From positions 1 through 31,729 of the forward strand of contig CAMOIX010000024.1 in the NCBI GenBank assembly GCA_946616365.1: a stretch of 31,729 bases of DNA. The letters run 5' to 3'. The notes beneath the pieces are model-generated. The model saw only the letters and a list, made by a program, of their open reading frames with translations, searched no databases and was not told where the DNA came from. Both the position numbers and the translations under genes were made by a program. Source of the DNA: AC2028 sp002373595. Its GTDB lineage: Bacteria; Bacillota; Clostridia; Lachnospirales; Lachnospiraceae. This document shows positions 1-7,090 of this stretch, one piece after another (positions within the stretch are counted from its first letter, which is position 1; every line of letters starts with the position of its first letter).

Positions 1-11
1 TATCTTTTCTG

Positions 12-992
12 TCAATCTACAGGAGGAGTCTGCTCTCCGATGAGATCTTCTTCCTCTTCCTCCTCGCGTCTCCTTGCGAGAGATTCCTGTACTCTCTTGT
101 AGAGCTCCTGAGTCGCATTGTATCCCATCTTCTTCTGACGGTAGTTAACCGCTGCTGCCTCACAGATGATCGCAAGGTTTCTGCCGGGACGAACGGGGAT
201 ATTGTGACAGAGGATCTTGTTGCCGAGGTACTCGGTGTAATTCTCATCCAGTCCGAGACGATCGTAGTCCTTATCCTTGTCCCAATCCTCAAGTCTGATA
301 ACGAGGTCTACCTGCTGGGTATCCTTGACTGAGGATGCACCGAAGAGTGCCTTGACGTCAACGATGCCTATACCTCTGAGCTCGATGAAGTGCTTCGTGA
401 TATCGGGTGCGGTACCTATGAGGAGGTCGTCACTGAGCTTCCTGAGCTCTACGACATCATCCGTAACAAGACGGTGTCCTCTCTTTATCAGCTCGAGTGC
501 TGCCTCTGACTTACCGATGCCGCTCTCGCCTGTGATGAGGATTCCTTCGCCGTATACATCGACGAGTACTCCGTGTACGGAGATCATCGGAGCGAGCTGC
601 TCGTTCATCCATCTGATTATCTCAGCGGAGAAAGCGGATGTTGCTTCGCTGGTACTTAATACGGGGATTCCTCTTTCCTTGGCTATCTTTATAAAGGTAT
701 CATCCGGCTTTAAGCTTCTGCAAAAGATAAATGCAGGGATGGGATGCTCCATGAGTTTCTCATAGGTGCTCCTCTTCTGCTTGTCCGGAATGGCGTTCTG
801 CATGTAGGAGTGCTCGACATATCCTATGATCTGGATACGGGACGAGTCGAAATACTCGAAATATCCCGCGATCTGAAGTGCGGGACGGTTGATATCCGGC
901 TGAATTATCCTGATCTTGTCGACAGGAGTCTCCGGAGTGAGGTTCGTAAGATTGAGCTTTTCGATTACGCTGGTAAGTTTGATACTGGCCAT
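12..992 (-). CDS. hprK: HPr kinase/phosphorylase
   Basis: Bifunctional HPr(Ser) kinase/phosphorylase, which phosphorylates HPr on Ser46 and links sugar status to carbon catabolite repression in Gram-positives. The predicted 326-residue protein has the Walker A loop GESGIGKS at about 155-162, the family signature around IELRGIGIVDVKALFG, the PVRPGRN loop, and the C-terminal EAAAVNYRQKKMGYNA segment. I start at the ATG at 992, because GGAGGT lies five bases upstream; a longer frame from a TTG at 1004 would place the ribosome site inside the gene. The C-terminus carries an unusual run of glutamates (EEEEEED) after RRR. It is last in the visible tatD-trmB-uvrC-hprK order, 38 bp after uvrC. In many Clostridia uvrC-hprK is followed by murB/rapZ genes, which would lie beyond the left edge. 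Identification is secure. Confidence 0.97.
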   Translation of the reverse strand: MASIKLTSVIEKLNLTNLTPETPVDKIRIIQPDINRPALQIAGYFEYFDSSRIQIIGYVEHSYMQNAIPDKQKRSTYEKLMEHPIPAFIFCRSLKPDDTFIKIAKERGIPVLSTSEATSAFSAEIIRWMNEQLAPMISVHGVLVDVYGEGILITGESGIGKSEAALELIKRGHRLVTDDVVELRKLSDDLLIGTAPDITKHFIELRGIGIVDVKALFGASSVKDTQQVDLVIRLEDWDKDKDYDRLGLDENYTEYLGNKILCHNIPVRPGRNLAIICEAAAVNYRQKKMGYNATQELYKRVQESLARRREEEEEEDLIGEQTPPVD

Positions 993-1030
993 AAACACCT
1001 CCAAATGTGCTTTTTACGCACCAACCATTA

Positions 1031-2905
1031 CTATACCATATTTTTCTTCATTTCAAAATACTTCACGATGTCCTCAGCCGCCTGCGGAGTGATCTCAGGG
1101 ACGGCCTGAAGCTCCTCTGCCGTGGCGTTTGCGATGTCGGCAATGGAGTCAAAGCTTCTCATCAGAGCCTTTCTCCTGGCGGGTCCCACGCCCGGGATAT
1201 CGTCGAGCAGGGACTTGACCTGAGTCTTGCTGCGGAGGGACTTATGGTACTCTATCGCAAATCTGTGTGCCTCGTCCTGGATCCTGGTGATCAGCTTAAA
1301 CCCTTCCGAGTGAATGTCTATCGGGAGCTCCACATTATTAAAGTAAATCCCCCTTGTCCTGTGATAATCATCCTTGACCATACCGGCCACGGGGATATCG
1401 AGTCCCAGTTCATCAAGGACCTCAAGCGCTATATTTACCTGTCCGCGTCCTCCGTCCATGAGGAGGAGATCCGGAAGTTTGGAGAATTTACCGAGCTCCG
1501 CATCCTTGTTTTCCTCTTCGAGAAGCCTGCCTTCCTCTATACCGTGAGAGAATCTCCTGGTCAGAGCCTCTCTCATGCAGGCGTAGTCATCCGGTCCTTC
1601 GACGCTCTTGATCCTGAATTTCCTGAAGTCGCTCCTCTTGGGCTTACCCTTCTCGTAGACGACCATGGATGCGACATTCTCAAATCCGTTCGTATTGGAG
1701 ATATCGAAGGCTTCCATTCTCGCCAGTCCCGATATGCCAAGGAGGGACTCTATCTCATGAACTGCACCGATCGTGCGTCCTTCCTCTCTCTTGATCTTCT
1801 CTCTGTCGTTGGTGAGGACTATCCTCGCATTCTCGGCGGCAAGCTCTATGAGCTTCTCCTTGCTACCGACCTTGGGGACTGTGATGCGGACGCCCGCACC
1901 CCTCTTGCCCGTGAGCCAGTCGCAGAGAAGCTCCGTATCCTCCGGCTCGTGCTGGAGCATCAATTCTCTGGGGATAAAAGGTGTGCCTGCGTAGAACTGC
2001 TTAACGAAATCACCGAGCAATACTCCGGGGTCATCATCTGACAGCTGTGTCATGTAGTAATGCTCTCTGCCGATGAGCTTTCCGTCTCTTACAAAGAATA
2101 CCTGAACGACCGCATCCTCTCCGTCGCGATACATAGCTATCACATCGCGGTCATTTCCGTCACTGTTTGTTATCTTCTGTTTCTGAGCGACACTCTTTAC
2201 ACTCGTATGGAGATCTCTGTATTTGGCGGCATTCTCAAAGTCCATCGCCTCCGAAGCTGCGTTCATCTTGGCCTCAAGATCACGAAGGATCGGCGCGTAG
2301 TTGCCGTTTAGGAATTCCAGTGCTCCGCTTATCTGCGCGCGGTACTCCTCTTTGGATACATACCCCTGACAGGGTGCAGTGCACTGTCCTATGTGATAGT
2401 TGAGGCAGGGTCTCTCAAGTCCTATATCTCTCGGGAGCGTGCGATTGCATGTGCGGAGTCTGTATACTTTATTGAGCAGCTCTATCGTATCCTTCACCGC
2501 ACCGGCAGAGCTGTACGGTCCGTAGTATTTCGACTTATCCTTTTTCATCGTACGCGAAAAAAGGACGCGCGGATACTCTTCCCCTATCGTCACTTTGATA
2601 TAGGGATAGGTCTTGTCGTCCTTTAAGAGCGTATTGTATTTGGGTGAGTATTCCTTGATGAGATTATTCTCGAGGACGAGCGCCTCGAGCTCGGAATCGG
2701 TGACGATGACCTCAAATCTCGCGATCTTTTCAACCATCTGATCGATGGCAGGTCCGCGTCCGATATTCTTTCTGAAGTATGACCTTACTCGATTTCGCAG
2801 GTTGACGGCTTTTCCGACATAGAGCACCCCATCATCGGCATCATGCATGATATATACGCCCGGAGATGTCGGAAGCTTTTTTAATTCTTCTTCTGCGTTT
2901 ATCAT
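1031..2905 (-). CDS. uvrC: Excinuclease ABC subunit C
   Basis: UvrC makes both incisions in nucleotide excision repair after UvrA/UvrB have marked damage. The 624-residue length is normal. Domains visible: GIY-YIG nuclease at about 13-95 (GVYIM, LYVGKAVNLRNRVRSYF); four cysteines C153, C167, C175 and C179 in the spacing described for the UvrC iron-sulfur site; the UVR (UvrB-binding) helix at about 205-240; an RNase H-like nuclease with D401 (AFDISNTNG), D484 (LLMDGGRGQ) and H547 (DEAHRFA); and a C-terminal helix-hairpin-helix pair at about 566-614 (LDDIPGVGPARRKAL). The ATG is 8 bp after the trmB stop, with AAGGTG inside the end of trmB as ribosome site, so the two are probably co-transcribed. 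Confidence 0.98.
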   Translation of the reverse strand: MINAEEELKKLPTSPGVYIMHDADDGVLYVGKAVNLRNRVRSYFRKNIGRGPAIDQMVEKIARFEVIVTDSELEALVLENNLIKEYSPKYNTLLKDDKTYPYIKVTIGEEYPRVLFSRTMKKDKSKYYGPYSSAGAVKDTIELLNKVYRLRTCNRTLPRDIGLERPCLNYHIGQCTAPCQGYVSKEEYRAQISGALEFLNGNYAPILRDLEAKMNAASEAMDFENAAKYRDLHTSVKSVAQKQKITNSDGNDRDVIAMYRDGEDAVVQVFFVRDGKLIGREHYYMTQLSDDDPGVLLGDFVKQFYAGTPFIPRELMLQHEPEDTELLCDWLTGKRGAGVRITVPKVGSKEKLIELAAENARIVLTNDREKIKREEGRTIGAVHEIESLLGISGLARMEAFDISNTNGFENVASMVVYEKGKPKRSDFRKFRIKSVEGPDDYACMREALTRRFSHGIEEGRLLEEENKDAELGKFSKLPDLLLMDGGRGQVNIALEVLDELGLDIPVAGMVKDDYHRTRGIYFNNVELPIDIHSEGFKLITRIQDEAHRFAIEYHKSLRSKTQVKSLLDDIPGVGPARRKALMRSFDSIADIANATAEELQAVPEITPQAAEDIVKYFEMKKNMV

Positions 2906-2913
2906 TTACTGGA

Positions 2914-3558
2914 TCACCTTCTGATCACATATTTACAGATCGGATTGCCTATAGATGAGAATTTCTCCTCGTACTCGGTCATCACATTCCCCTGCATGAG
3001 CTCAGCGTCTGCGTGGAGATCATATGTGATGACATCAGCCGTCCAGCCGGCCTCCGGGAGCTCATCTACCGCGAAATCAAAGAGTCCTCTGTTATCTGTT
3101 TTAAATTCTATCACACCGTCTTTTTTAAGTATACGGTCAAATCTGGCCAGAAACTGTCTCGAAGGAAGGCGCCTCTTCGCATGTCTGTCCTTGGGCCAGG
3201 GATCGGAGAAGTTTAAGTATATCCTGTCCACCTCACCGGGTGCGAACATCTTGCAAATATTCTCTGCATCCATACGGATGAACTTCAGATTGTCCCTGGG
3301 ATCCGTCTCGAGCTTCTGAAGTGCGCGTATGAGGACGGACGAATACTTCTCTATGCCCACATAGTTGATATCGGGATTAAGTCCCGAGAGCTCGTGCAGA
3401 AATCTGCCCTTGCCCGTTCCCACTTCTATTCTGACAGGCTTGTCATTTCCGAATATCCCACTCCATCTGCCTGCGAGCTCGGGGTTTCTCTCCTCGTCGA
3501 AAGCATATTCATTATCTGCGATATATTCCCTGCTGCCGGGTACGTTCTTAAGTCTCAT
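2914..3558 (-). CDS. trmB: tRNA (guanine-N7-)-methyltransferase
   Basis: SAM-dependent enzyme forming m7G46 in the tRNA variable loop. The 214-residue protein has the class I SAM-binding motif EVGTGKG at about 45-51, the acidic GIEKY end of strand 2, the family signature FSDPWPKDRHAKRR at 117-130, the EFKTDNRGLFDFA segment at 151-163 and the C-terminal TEYEEKF motif at 194-200, all typical of bacterial TrmB. The start ATG at 3558 follows GGAAAAGATA. It sits between tatD (64 bp upstream) and uvrC (8 bp downstream), so it belongs to a translation/DNA-maintenance operon. Confidence 0.97.
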   Translation of the reverse strand: MRLKNVPGSREYIADNEYAFDEERNPELAGRWSGIFGNDKPVRIEVGTGKGRFLHELSGLNPDINYVGIEKYSSVLIRALQKLETDPRDNLKFIRMDAENICKMFAPGEVDRIYLNFSDPWPKDRHAKRRLPSRQFLARFDRILKKDGVIEFKTDNRGLFDFAVDELPEAGWTADVITYDLHADAELMQGNVMTEYEEKFSSIGNPICKYVIRR

Positions 3559-3622
3559 TATCTTTTCCGTTTCTGTTTGGTGATCGTTCAGTGCGATCCG
3601 ATCATGCTATGTTTGCGATCGG

Positions 3623-4402
3623 TCAGGGCTGTAATCTGTACAGCGCATGTGCGTTGTTCCACGCGGCCTCACGCACTTCCTCTTCTGTGATCTGCTTTAT
3701 CTGAGACAGTTTCTCTATCACATAGCGGATATTGAGCGAAGTGTTTCTCGTGCCCCTCACCGGCTCCGGTGCGAGATAAGGCCCATCCGTCTCGAGTACT
3801 ATCCTGTCCATAGGAATGTATTCTGCTGCCTCGACGAGCTTCTTTGCATTCTTATATGTAAGGACTCCTCCGATACCGATGTAAAATCCCATATCGAGAA
3901 ATTCTCTCGCCATCTCTTTGGTATATGAGTAGCAGTGGATCACACCGCCGAGGTCGCCTGCCTTTTCGCTTCTTAATATATCCGCAGTATCCTTGGCAGC
4001 ATCACGCGAATGGATGACTATGGGCATATTCTTTCTCTTAGCCAGATCAAGCTGCCAGAGGAACCATTTCTGCTGATCCTCGGGAGTCGTATCCTCCCAA
4101 TGGTAGTCGAGCCCTATCTCTCCCACAGCAACGCACCTGTCGTCCGTCACATGGTCTTCGAGCCATGCTCTGGCCTCCGCATCCTCAAGTCCGCCTATCT
4201 CCTCGGGATGAACTCCTAACGCGCAGTAGATATGATCATATCTTTGAGCCAGTTCAAGAGCCTTTTTGCAGGACTCTATACTGGCACCTATATCGACTGC
4301 CTTCGCCACGCCGCCTGCGGGCAGGCTCTCTATCAGCGCTTCGCGGTCCTCGTCAAATGCATCGTCGTCATAATGAACATGGGTATCAAATATGGGACGC
4401 AT
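3623..4402 (-). CDS. tatD: TatD-family metal-dependent DNase
   Basis: TatD/YcfH-family hydrolase of the amidohydrolase superfamily; family members act as metal-dependent 3'-5' exonucleases or deoxyribonucleases in the cytoplasm. Visible metal ligands: FDTHVHYDD near the N-terminus (the HxH pair), VGEIGLDYHW (Glu), PIVIHSRDA (His), HCYSYT (His) and LETDGPYLAP (Asp), in family order. I use the ATG at 4402, preceded by AGGAGG with four bases between, giving 259 residues as usual for the family. The longer frame back to 4468 would run into tRNA-Lys. It begins about 60 bp after that tRNA, so the two may share a transcript. Confidence 0.95.
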   Translation of the reverse strand: MRPIFDTHVHYDDDAFDEDREALIESLPAGGVAKAVDIGASIESCKKALELAQRYDHIYCALGVHPEEIGGLEDAEARAWLEDHVTDDRCVAVGEIGLDYHWEDTTPEDQQKWFLWQLDLAKRKNMPIVIHSRDAAKDTADILRSEKAGDLGGVIHCYSYTKEMAREFLDMGFYIGIGGVLTYKNAKKLVEAAEYIPMDRIVLETDGPYLAPEPVRGTRNTSLNIRYVIEKLSQIKQITEEEVREAAWNNAHALYRLQP

Positions 4403-4463
4403 AAATCCTCCTAAAAACAAAGCCGCAGAACCGCGAAATATGTACGCAATCCTACGACTCATG

Positions 4464-4536
4464 TGCACCGCCAGGGGCTCGAACCCTGGACACCCTGATT
4501 AAGAGTCAGGTGCTCTACCAACTGAGCTAGCGGTGC
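4464..4536 (-). tRNA. tRNA-Lys(CTT)
   Basis: The minus strand folds as a full cloverleaf. The acceptor stem is GCACCGC/GCGGTGC with discriminator A. The D arm is GCTC...GAGC. The anticodon stem is CCTGA/TCAGG around loop CTCTTAA, giving anticodon CTT (Lys). The T arm is CAGGG-TTCGAGC-CCCTG, with a 5-nt variable loop. Length is 73 nt and CCA is not encoded (ACAT follows). It sits just upstream of tatD, with a candidate promoter 20 nt before it. Confidence 0.97.
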
Positions 4537-4555
4537 TTTTTTTGACAACGCAAAT

Positions 4556-4584
4556 ACTCTACCACAGCGGGAAATAAAACGCAA
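4556..4584 (-). promoter_or_regulatory. Candidate sigma-A promoter for tRNA-Lys/tatD operon
   Basis: Reading the minus strand, a -35-like TTGCGT (4579-4584) and a -10-like TAGAGT (4556-4561) are separated by 17 bp. The -10 ends 20 nt before the tRNA. Both boxes are imperfect; the spacing and position are the main support. Confidence 0.4.
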
Positions 4585-4602
4585 GCACTTTTTTATATTT
4601 TT

Positions 4603-6192
4603 TTATTTTCCTGCAAGTCCGTGAGCTCTATACCATGAAATGTTGAATGTACGGACATTCATCTCCTTATATGCGTCCTCTACTTTATTGGTGTATTTCG
4701 AGAATACTTTGATATCCGCATACTCCGGATGAGCGTAGTAGAACTCATATATGGCAGGTGCCGCATCCGCACTCATATCAGTGAGATACTCCAGATCGCT
4801 GTAATATACGGAAGTTCTGTAGAAATCATCGGCTCCGACCTGTCTGTCCACCTTGCCGTAGCCGCCATTTTCATTCACAGTAACTGCAGTATTGGCGAGA
4901 TTGATCCTGGCCACGATGTACTCGGGACGGGCAAAGGAGAGCGCTATGTACAGTACGGTGACTACGATAACGCCATATCTGAAGAGCGGGAAGCCCGGTT
5001 TAAATATGGATATGAGCACACCTGCGAATACAAGTGTAAGTGCAAGCAGGGTCCAGAGGACGACCACTCTGTCAGTCGACATATAATAGTAAGTCACATA
5101 CATGATCATACGGAAAGCGCTCGATGCGATCATGATGAATGTGCAAACGGACATACCTGCAAGGATGACTTTGAGAACGTTGTTTTCTCTGAAAAGTCCG
5201 AGTATAGCAAGCACGATGATAAGGTTTAATATCGATACCGCAAGGAGCTGGAAGAAGCCCTCTCTCGCGTACTGCGCGTATGTGTATTTCTCGGGGAGAT
5301 TACCGAGGAAGAGGTACTTGATCTGGATTCCGCAGAATACGATGTAGATGAAGGTCAGCACGGATGCTCCCGTGATAGCGATCACAGGCTCTAAGCTCCT
5401 GATATCTTTCGCCTCTTCCTTGATCTTCTGCTTGGCGAGGTACGAGAGCATTGCGTATGATATAAAAAACATGAACAGGAATCTGACGATCACGCTGAAT
5501 GCGTTATCTATGCGTATCTCCTTGAGGATATTTCCGATCATATCTCCAAAGATCATATCGGCGCTTGCAAGGAGTGCAAGGACTATGATCGCGACAGGGA
5601 ACGTGATGATGAGTCCGATGAGCACATACATTCCCTTGCCGAGTCCCTTCTTGCTGCGGTTCTCGCGGTAATACTTGTAATCCTTAAAAGGCGTATCAAG
5701 CTCACCCAAAGATGCCGCGAGGAGCTCTATCATGGAAAAAGCCCATTTCGAGAGCGTCCAGTTCCCGGTCTTGCAATACAGTGAAAGTAAAAGGGTGAGC
5801 GTCAAAAGGAAGATCCCGAGTTTATTGAATATGACAAGGGATTCGTCGGCCGTGCAGAATGTGGAGATGCCGAGGAGTCCGATGGATATCATATAGAAGA
5901 TACAGTAACCGTCAGGCTTGATCTCCAGCTTCTTCACCGCCATGCAGGTAAGTACGATGCTCGATGCGATATATATGCCAAAGAATATACCCATGGGATT
6001 GGCAAAGGTACAAATGGCATAGATGAGGGCATATATCAGGATCGCAGGTCCATAGAAGCCGAATTCATCGGAAACCCTCCGCCTTAATTCGGATATGGGC
6101 TCCGGCTTAACGACAAAGGTCTGATTCGGAATGCTGTTGAAGGTATAGCCTCCGGGCTGCTGTGATCCATTCTGTATATTCATATCGCTCAT
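4603..6192 (-). CDS. DUF4173-type polytopic membrane protein
   Basis: 529-residue integral membrane protein. A cytoplasmic N-terminal stretch of about 40 residues, with PGGYTF and a charged SELRRRVSDEFGFYG segment, is followed by roughly twelve hydrophobic helices up to about residue 430. A soluble C-terminal tail of about 100 residues is rich in Tyr and Asp. Motifs such as FANPMGIFFGIYIASSIVLTC and YAREGFFQL resemble the DUF4173 family, whose function is not known. The start ATG at 6192 has AGGAGAT upstream. It appears monocistronic between the hsp20 and tRNA-Lys units. I assign no transport or enzymatic role. Confidence 0.7.
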   Translation of the reverse strand: MSDMNIQNGSQQPGGYTFNSIPNQTFVVKPEPISELRRRVSDEFGFYGPAILIYALIYAICTFANPMGIFFGIYIASSIVLTCMAVKKLEIKPDGYCIFYMISIGLLGISTFCTADESLVIFNKLGIFLLTLTLLLSLYCKTGNWTLSKWAFSMIELLAASLGELDTPFKDYKYYRENRSKKGLGKGMYVLIGLIITFPVAIIVLALLASADMIFGDMIGNILKEIRIDNAFSVIVRFLFMFFISYAMLSYLAKQKIKEEAKDIRSLEPVIAITGASVLTFIYIVFCGIQIKYLFLGNLPEKYTYAQYAREGFFQLLAVSILNLIIVLAILGLFRENNVLKVILAGMSVCTFIMIASSAFRMIMYVTYYYMSTDRVVVLWTLLALTLVFAGVLISIFKPGFPLFRYGVIVVTVLYIALSFARPEYIVARINLANTAVTVNENGGYGKVDRQVGADDFYRTSVYYSDLEYLTDMSADAAPAIYEFYYAHPEYADIKVFSKYTNKVEDAYKEMNVRTFNISWYRAHGLAGK

Positions 6193-6243
6193 GATAAATC
6201 TCCTATATGATCAGGTTTATAAGCGTGTTTTCACACAGGAAAT

Positions 6244-6272
6244 ATTATCCTATATTTTCGATATTTAAGCAA
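6244..6272 (-). promoter_or_regulatory. Candidate promoter for the DUF4173-type gene
   Basis: Minus strand: TTGCTT (6267-6272), 17-bp spacer, GATAAT (6244-6249), about 50 bp upstream of the start codon. Matches are 4/6 and 5/6 to the sigma-A consensus. Confidence 0.4.
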
Positions 6273-6330
6273 ATCAGGGAAGATTGCAGGGCGGCATGAA
6301 GAAATAACAGGTATGGAAAACACGGCACAG

Positions 6331-6359
6331 AAAAAGCCGGCCCGATCGCTCAGGCCGAC
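6331..6359 (-). terminator. Rho-independent terminator after hsp20
   Basis: On the minus strand GTCGGCC (6359-6353) pairs with GGCCGGC (6342-6336) through a 10-nt loop with one G-U pair, followed at once by TTTTT. It lies about 50 bp beyond the hsp20 stop codon and separates it from the DUF4173-type gene. Confidence 0.8.
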
Positions 6360-6411
6360 TCTTCCCGGTTTCCGGTTTCATCCGGTTGCTGCTTTTGTCC
6401 GATCAAAGGTT

Positions 6412-6858
6412 TTATCCTTCGATCATTATGGTCTTCTTCTGAGGAACCTGCTTCTCCTTCTTAGGGATCTCAAGAGTGAGAACACCATGCTTGAAGGAAG
6501 CCTTGATATCCTCCTCGGTTACCGCATCGCCTACATAGAAGCTTCTCTGCATGGAGCCCATATAACGCTCCTGGCGGATGAGACGGCCCTTCTTTTCCTT
6601 CTCGTCCTTATCGAGACTCTTGGACGCGCTGACTGTCAGGTAGCCGTTATTCAGGTCGAGGCCGATCTCCTCTTTGTTGAAGCCGGGCAGATCGATGTCC
6701 ACCTCGTACTCGTTGTCCTGCTCCTTGACATCCGTCTTCATCAGACGGTCGGCGTGCTTGCCGTAGAGCTTTTTCTCAGTGCGGTCGAGATCTCTGAAAT
6801 CAGGGAATTCAAACCAGTCGTCAAAAAGATTCTCTCCGAAAATGCTGGGTGCTAACAT
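6412..6858 (-). CDS. Hsp20/alpha-crystallin small heat-shock protein
   Basis: ATP-independent holdase chaperone that binds unfolding proteins in the cytoplasm. The 148-residue length is typical. The N-terminal part is rich in Phe and Asp (LFDDWFEFPDF). The alpha-crystallin domain runs from about 41 to 135, with VDIDLPGFNKEEI and the conserved GVLTLEIPK strand. The C-terminus has a short I-x-I oligomerisation motif (IMI). The ATG at 6858 follows a full-match AAGGAGGT ribosome site at 6866-6873, seven bases away. Expression is very probably HrcA-controlled, since a perfect CIRCE operator overlaps the promoter. The terminator directly downstream makes it monocistronic. Confidence 0.96.
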   Translation of the reverse strand: MLAPSIFGENLFDDWFEFPDFRDLDRTEKKLYGKHADRLMKTDVKEQDNEYEVDIDLPGFNKEEIGLDLNNGYLTVSASKSLDKDEKEKKGRLIRQERYMGSMQRSFYVGDAVTEEDIKASFKHGVLTLEIPKKEKQVPQKKTIMIEG

Positions 6859-6914
6859 AGTGCTTACCTCCTTTTCACCAAAAACCTTGTTATGGGACGG
6901 AGTGTTAAGATCTC

Positions 6915-6949
6915 AGGAACATTTGGTTCTGAAGGTCTTCTCTGTTCCT
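6915..6949 (-). promoter_or_regulatory. Hairpin-capable 7-bp inverted repeat in the hsp20 leader
   Basis: AGGAACA and TGTTCCT form perfect 7-bp arms separated by 21 nt, inside the roughly 100-nt 5' untranslated region of hsp20. It does not cover the ribosome site, so a classic RNA thermometer is not shown. It may instead affect mRNA stability. Confidence 0.3.
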
Positions 6950-6962
6950 TTGTTCGAGTACA

Positions 6963-6991
6963 ACTATAACACGTATATTAGCACTCGTCAA
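6963..6991 (-). promoter_or_regulatory. hsp20 sigma-A promoter
   Basis: Minus strand: -35 TTGACG (6986-6991), exactly 17 bp, -10 TATAGT (6963-6968), both 5/6 matches. Predicted transcription start is near 6956. The -35 lies within the CIRCE element, so HrcA binding would block RNA polymerase. Confidence 0.85.
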
Positions 6992-7004
6992 GGGGGAGTG
7001 CTAA
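6978..7004. promoter_or_regulatory. CIRCE element (HrcA operator)
   Basis: Perfect match to the CIRCE inverted repeat: TTAGCACTC (6978-6986), nine-base spacer, GAGTGCTAA (6996-7004). CIRCE is the operator of the heat-shock repressor HrcA, usually before groESL and dnaK operons. Here it overlaps the -35 of hsp20. Confidence 0.97.
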
Positions 7005-7029
7005 TAAAATTATAAACATTTTATAAACT

Positions 7030-7061
7030 AAAAGTAGCCTTCCCCGGGCGTGGAAGGCTAC
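7030..7061 (-). terminator. Terminator of the GH3 gene
   Basis: Perfect 10-bp stem GTAGCCTTCC/GGAAGGCTAC (7034-7043 with 7052-7061), 8-nt loop, followed on the minus strand by TTTTAGTTTAT. It lies 30 bp past the GH3 stop codon. Confidence 0.85.
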
Positions 7062-7090
7062 AAATATTGATTTTATGCGGGTTTTGGGTG

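Noticed and set aside
1007..2041. 344-residue plus-strand open frame.
   Set aside because: It lies opposite uvrC, which has full domain support; the plus-strand frame has no recognisable motifs and is a shadow.
4403..4468. Longer N-terminus for TatD.
   Set aside because: It would overlap the 3' end of tRNA-Lys, while the ATG at 4402 has a perfect AGGAGG at good spacing.
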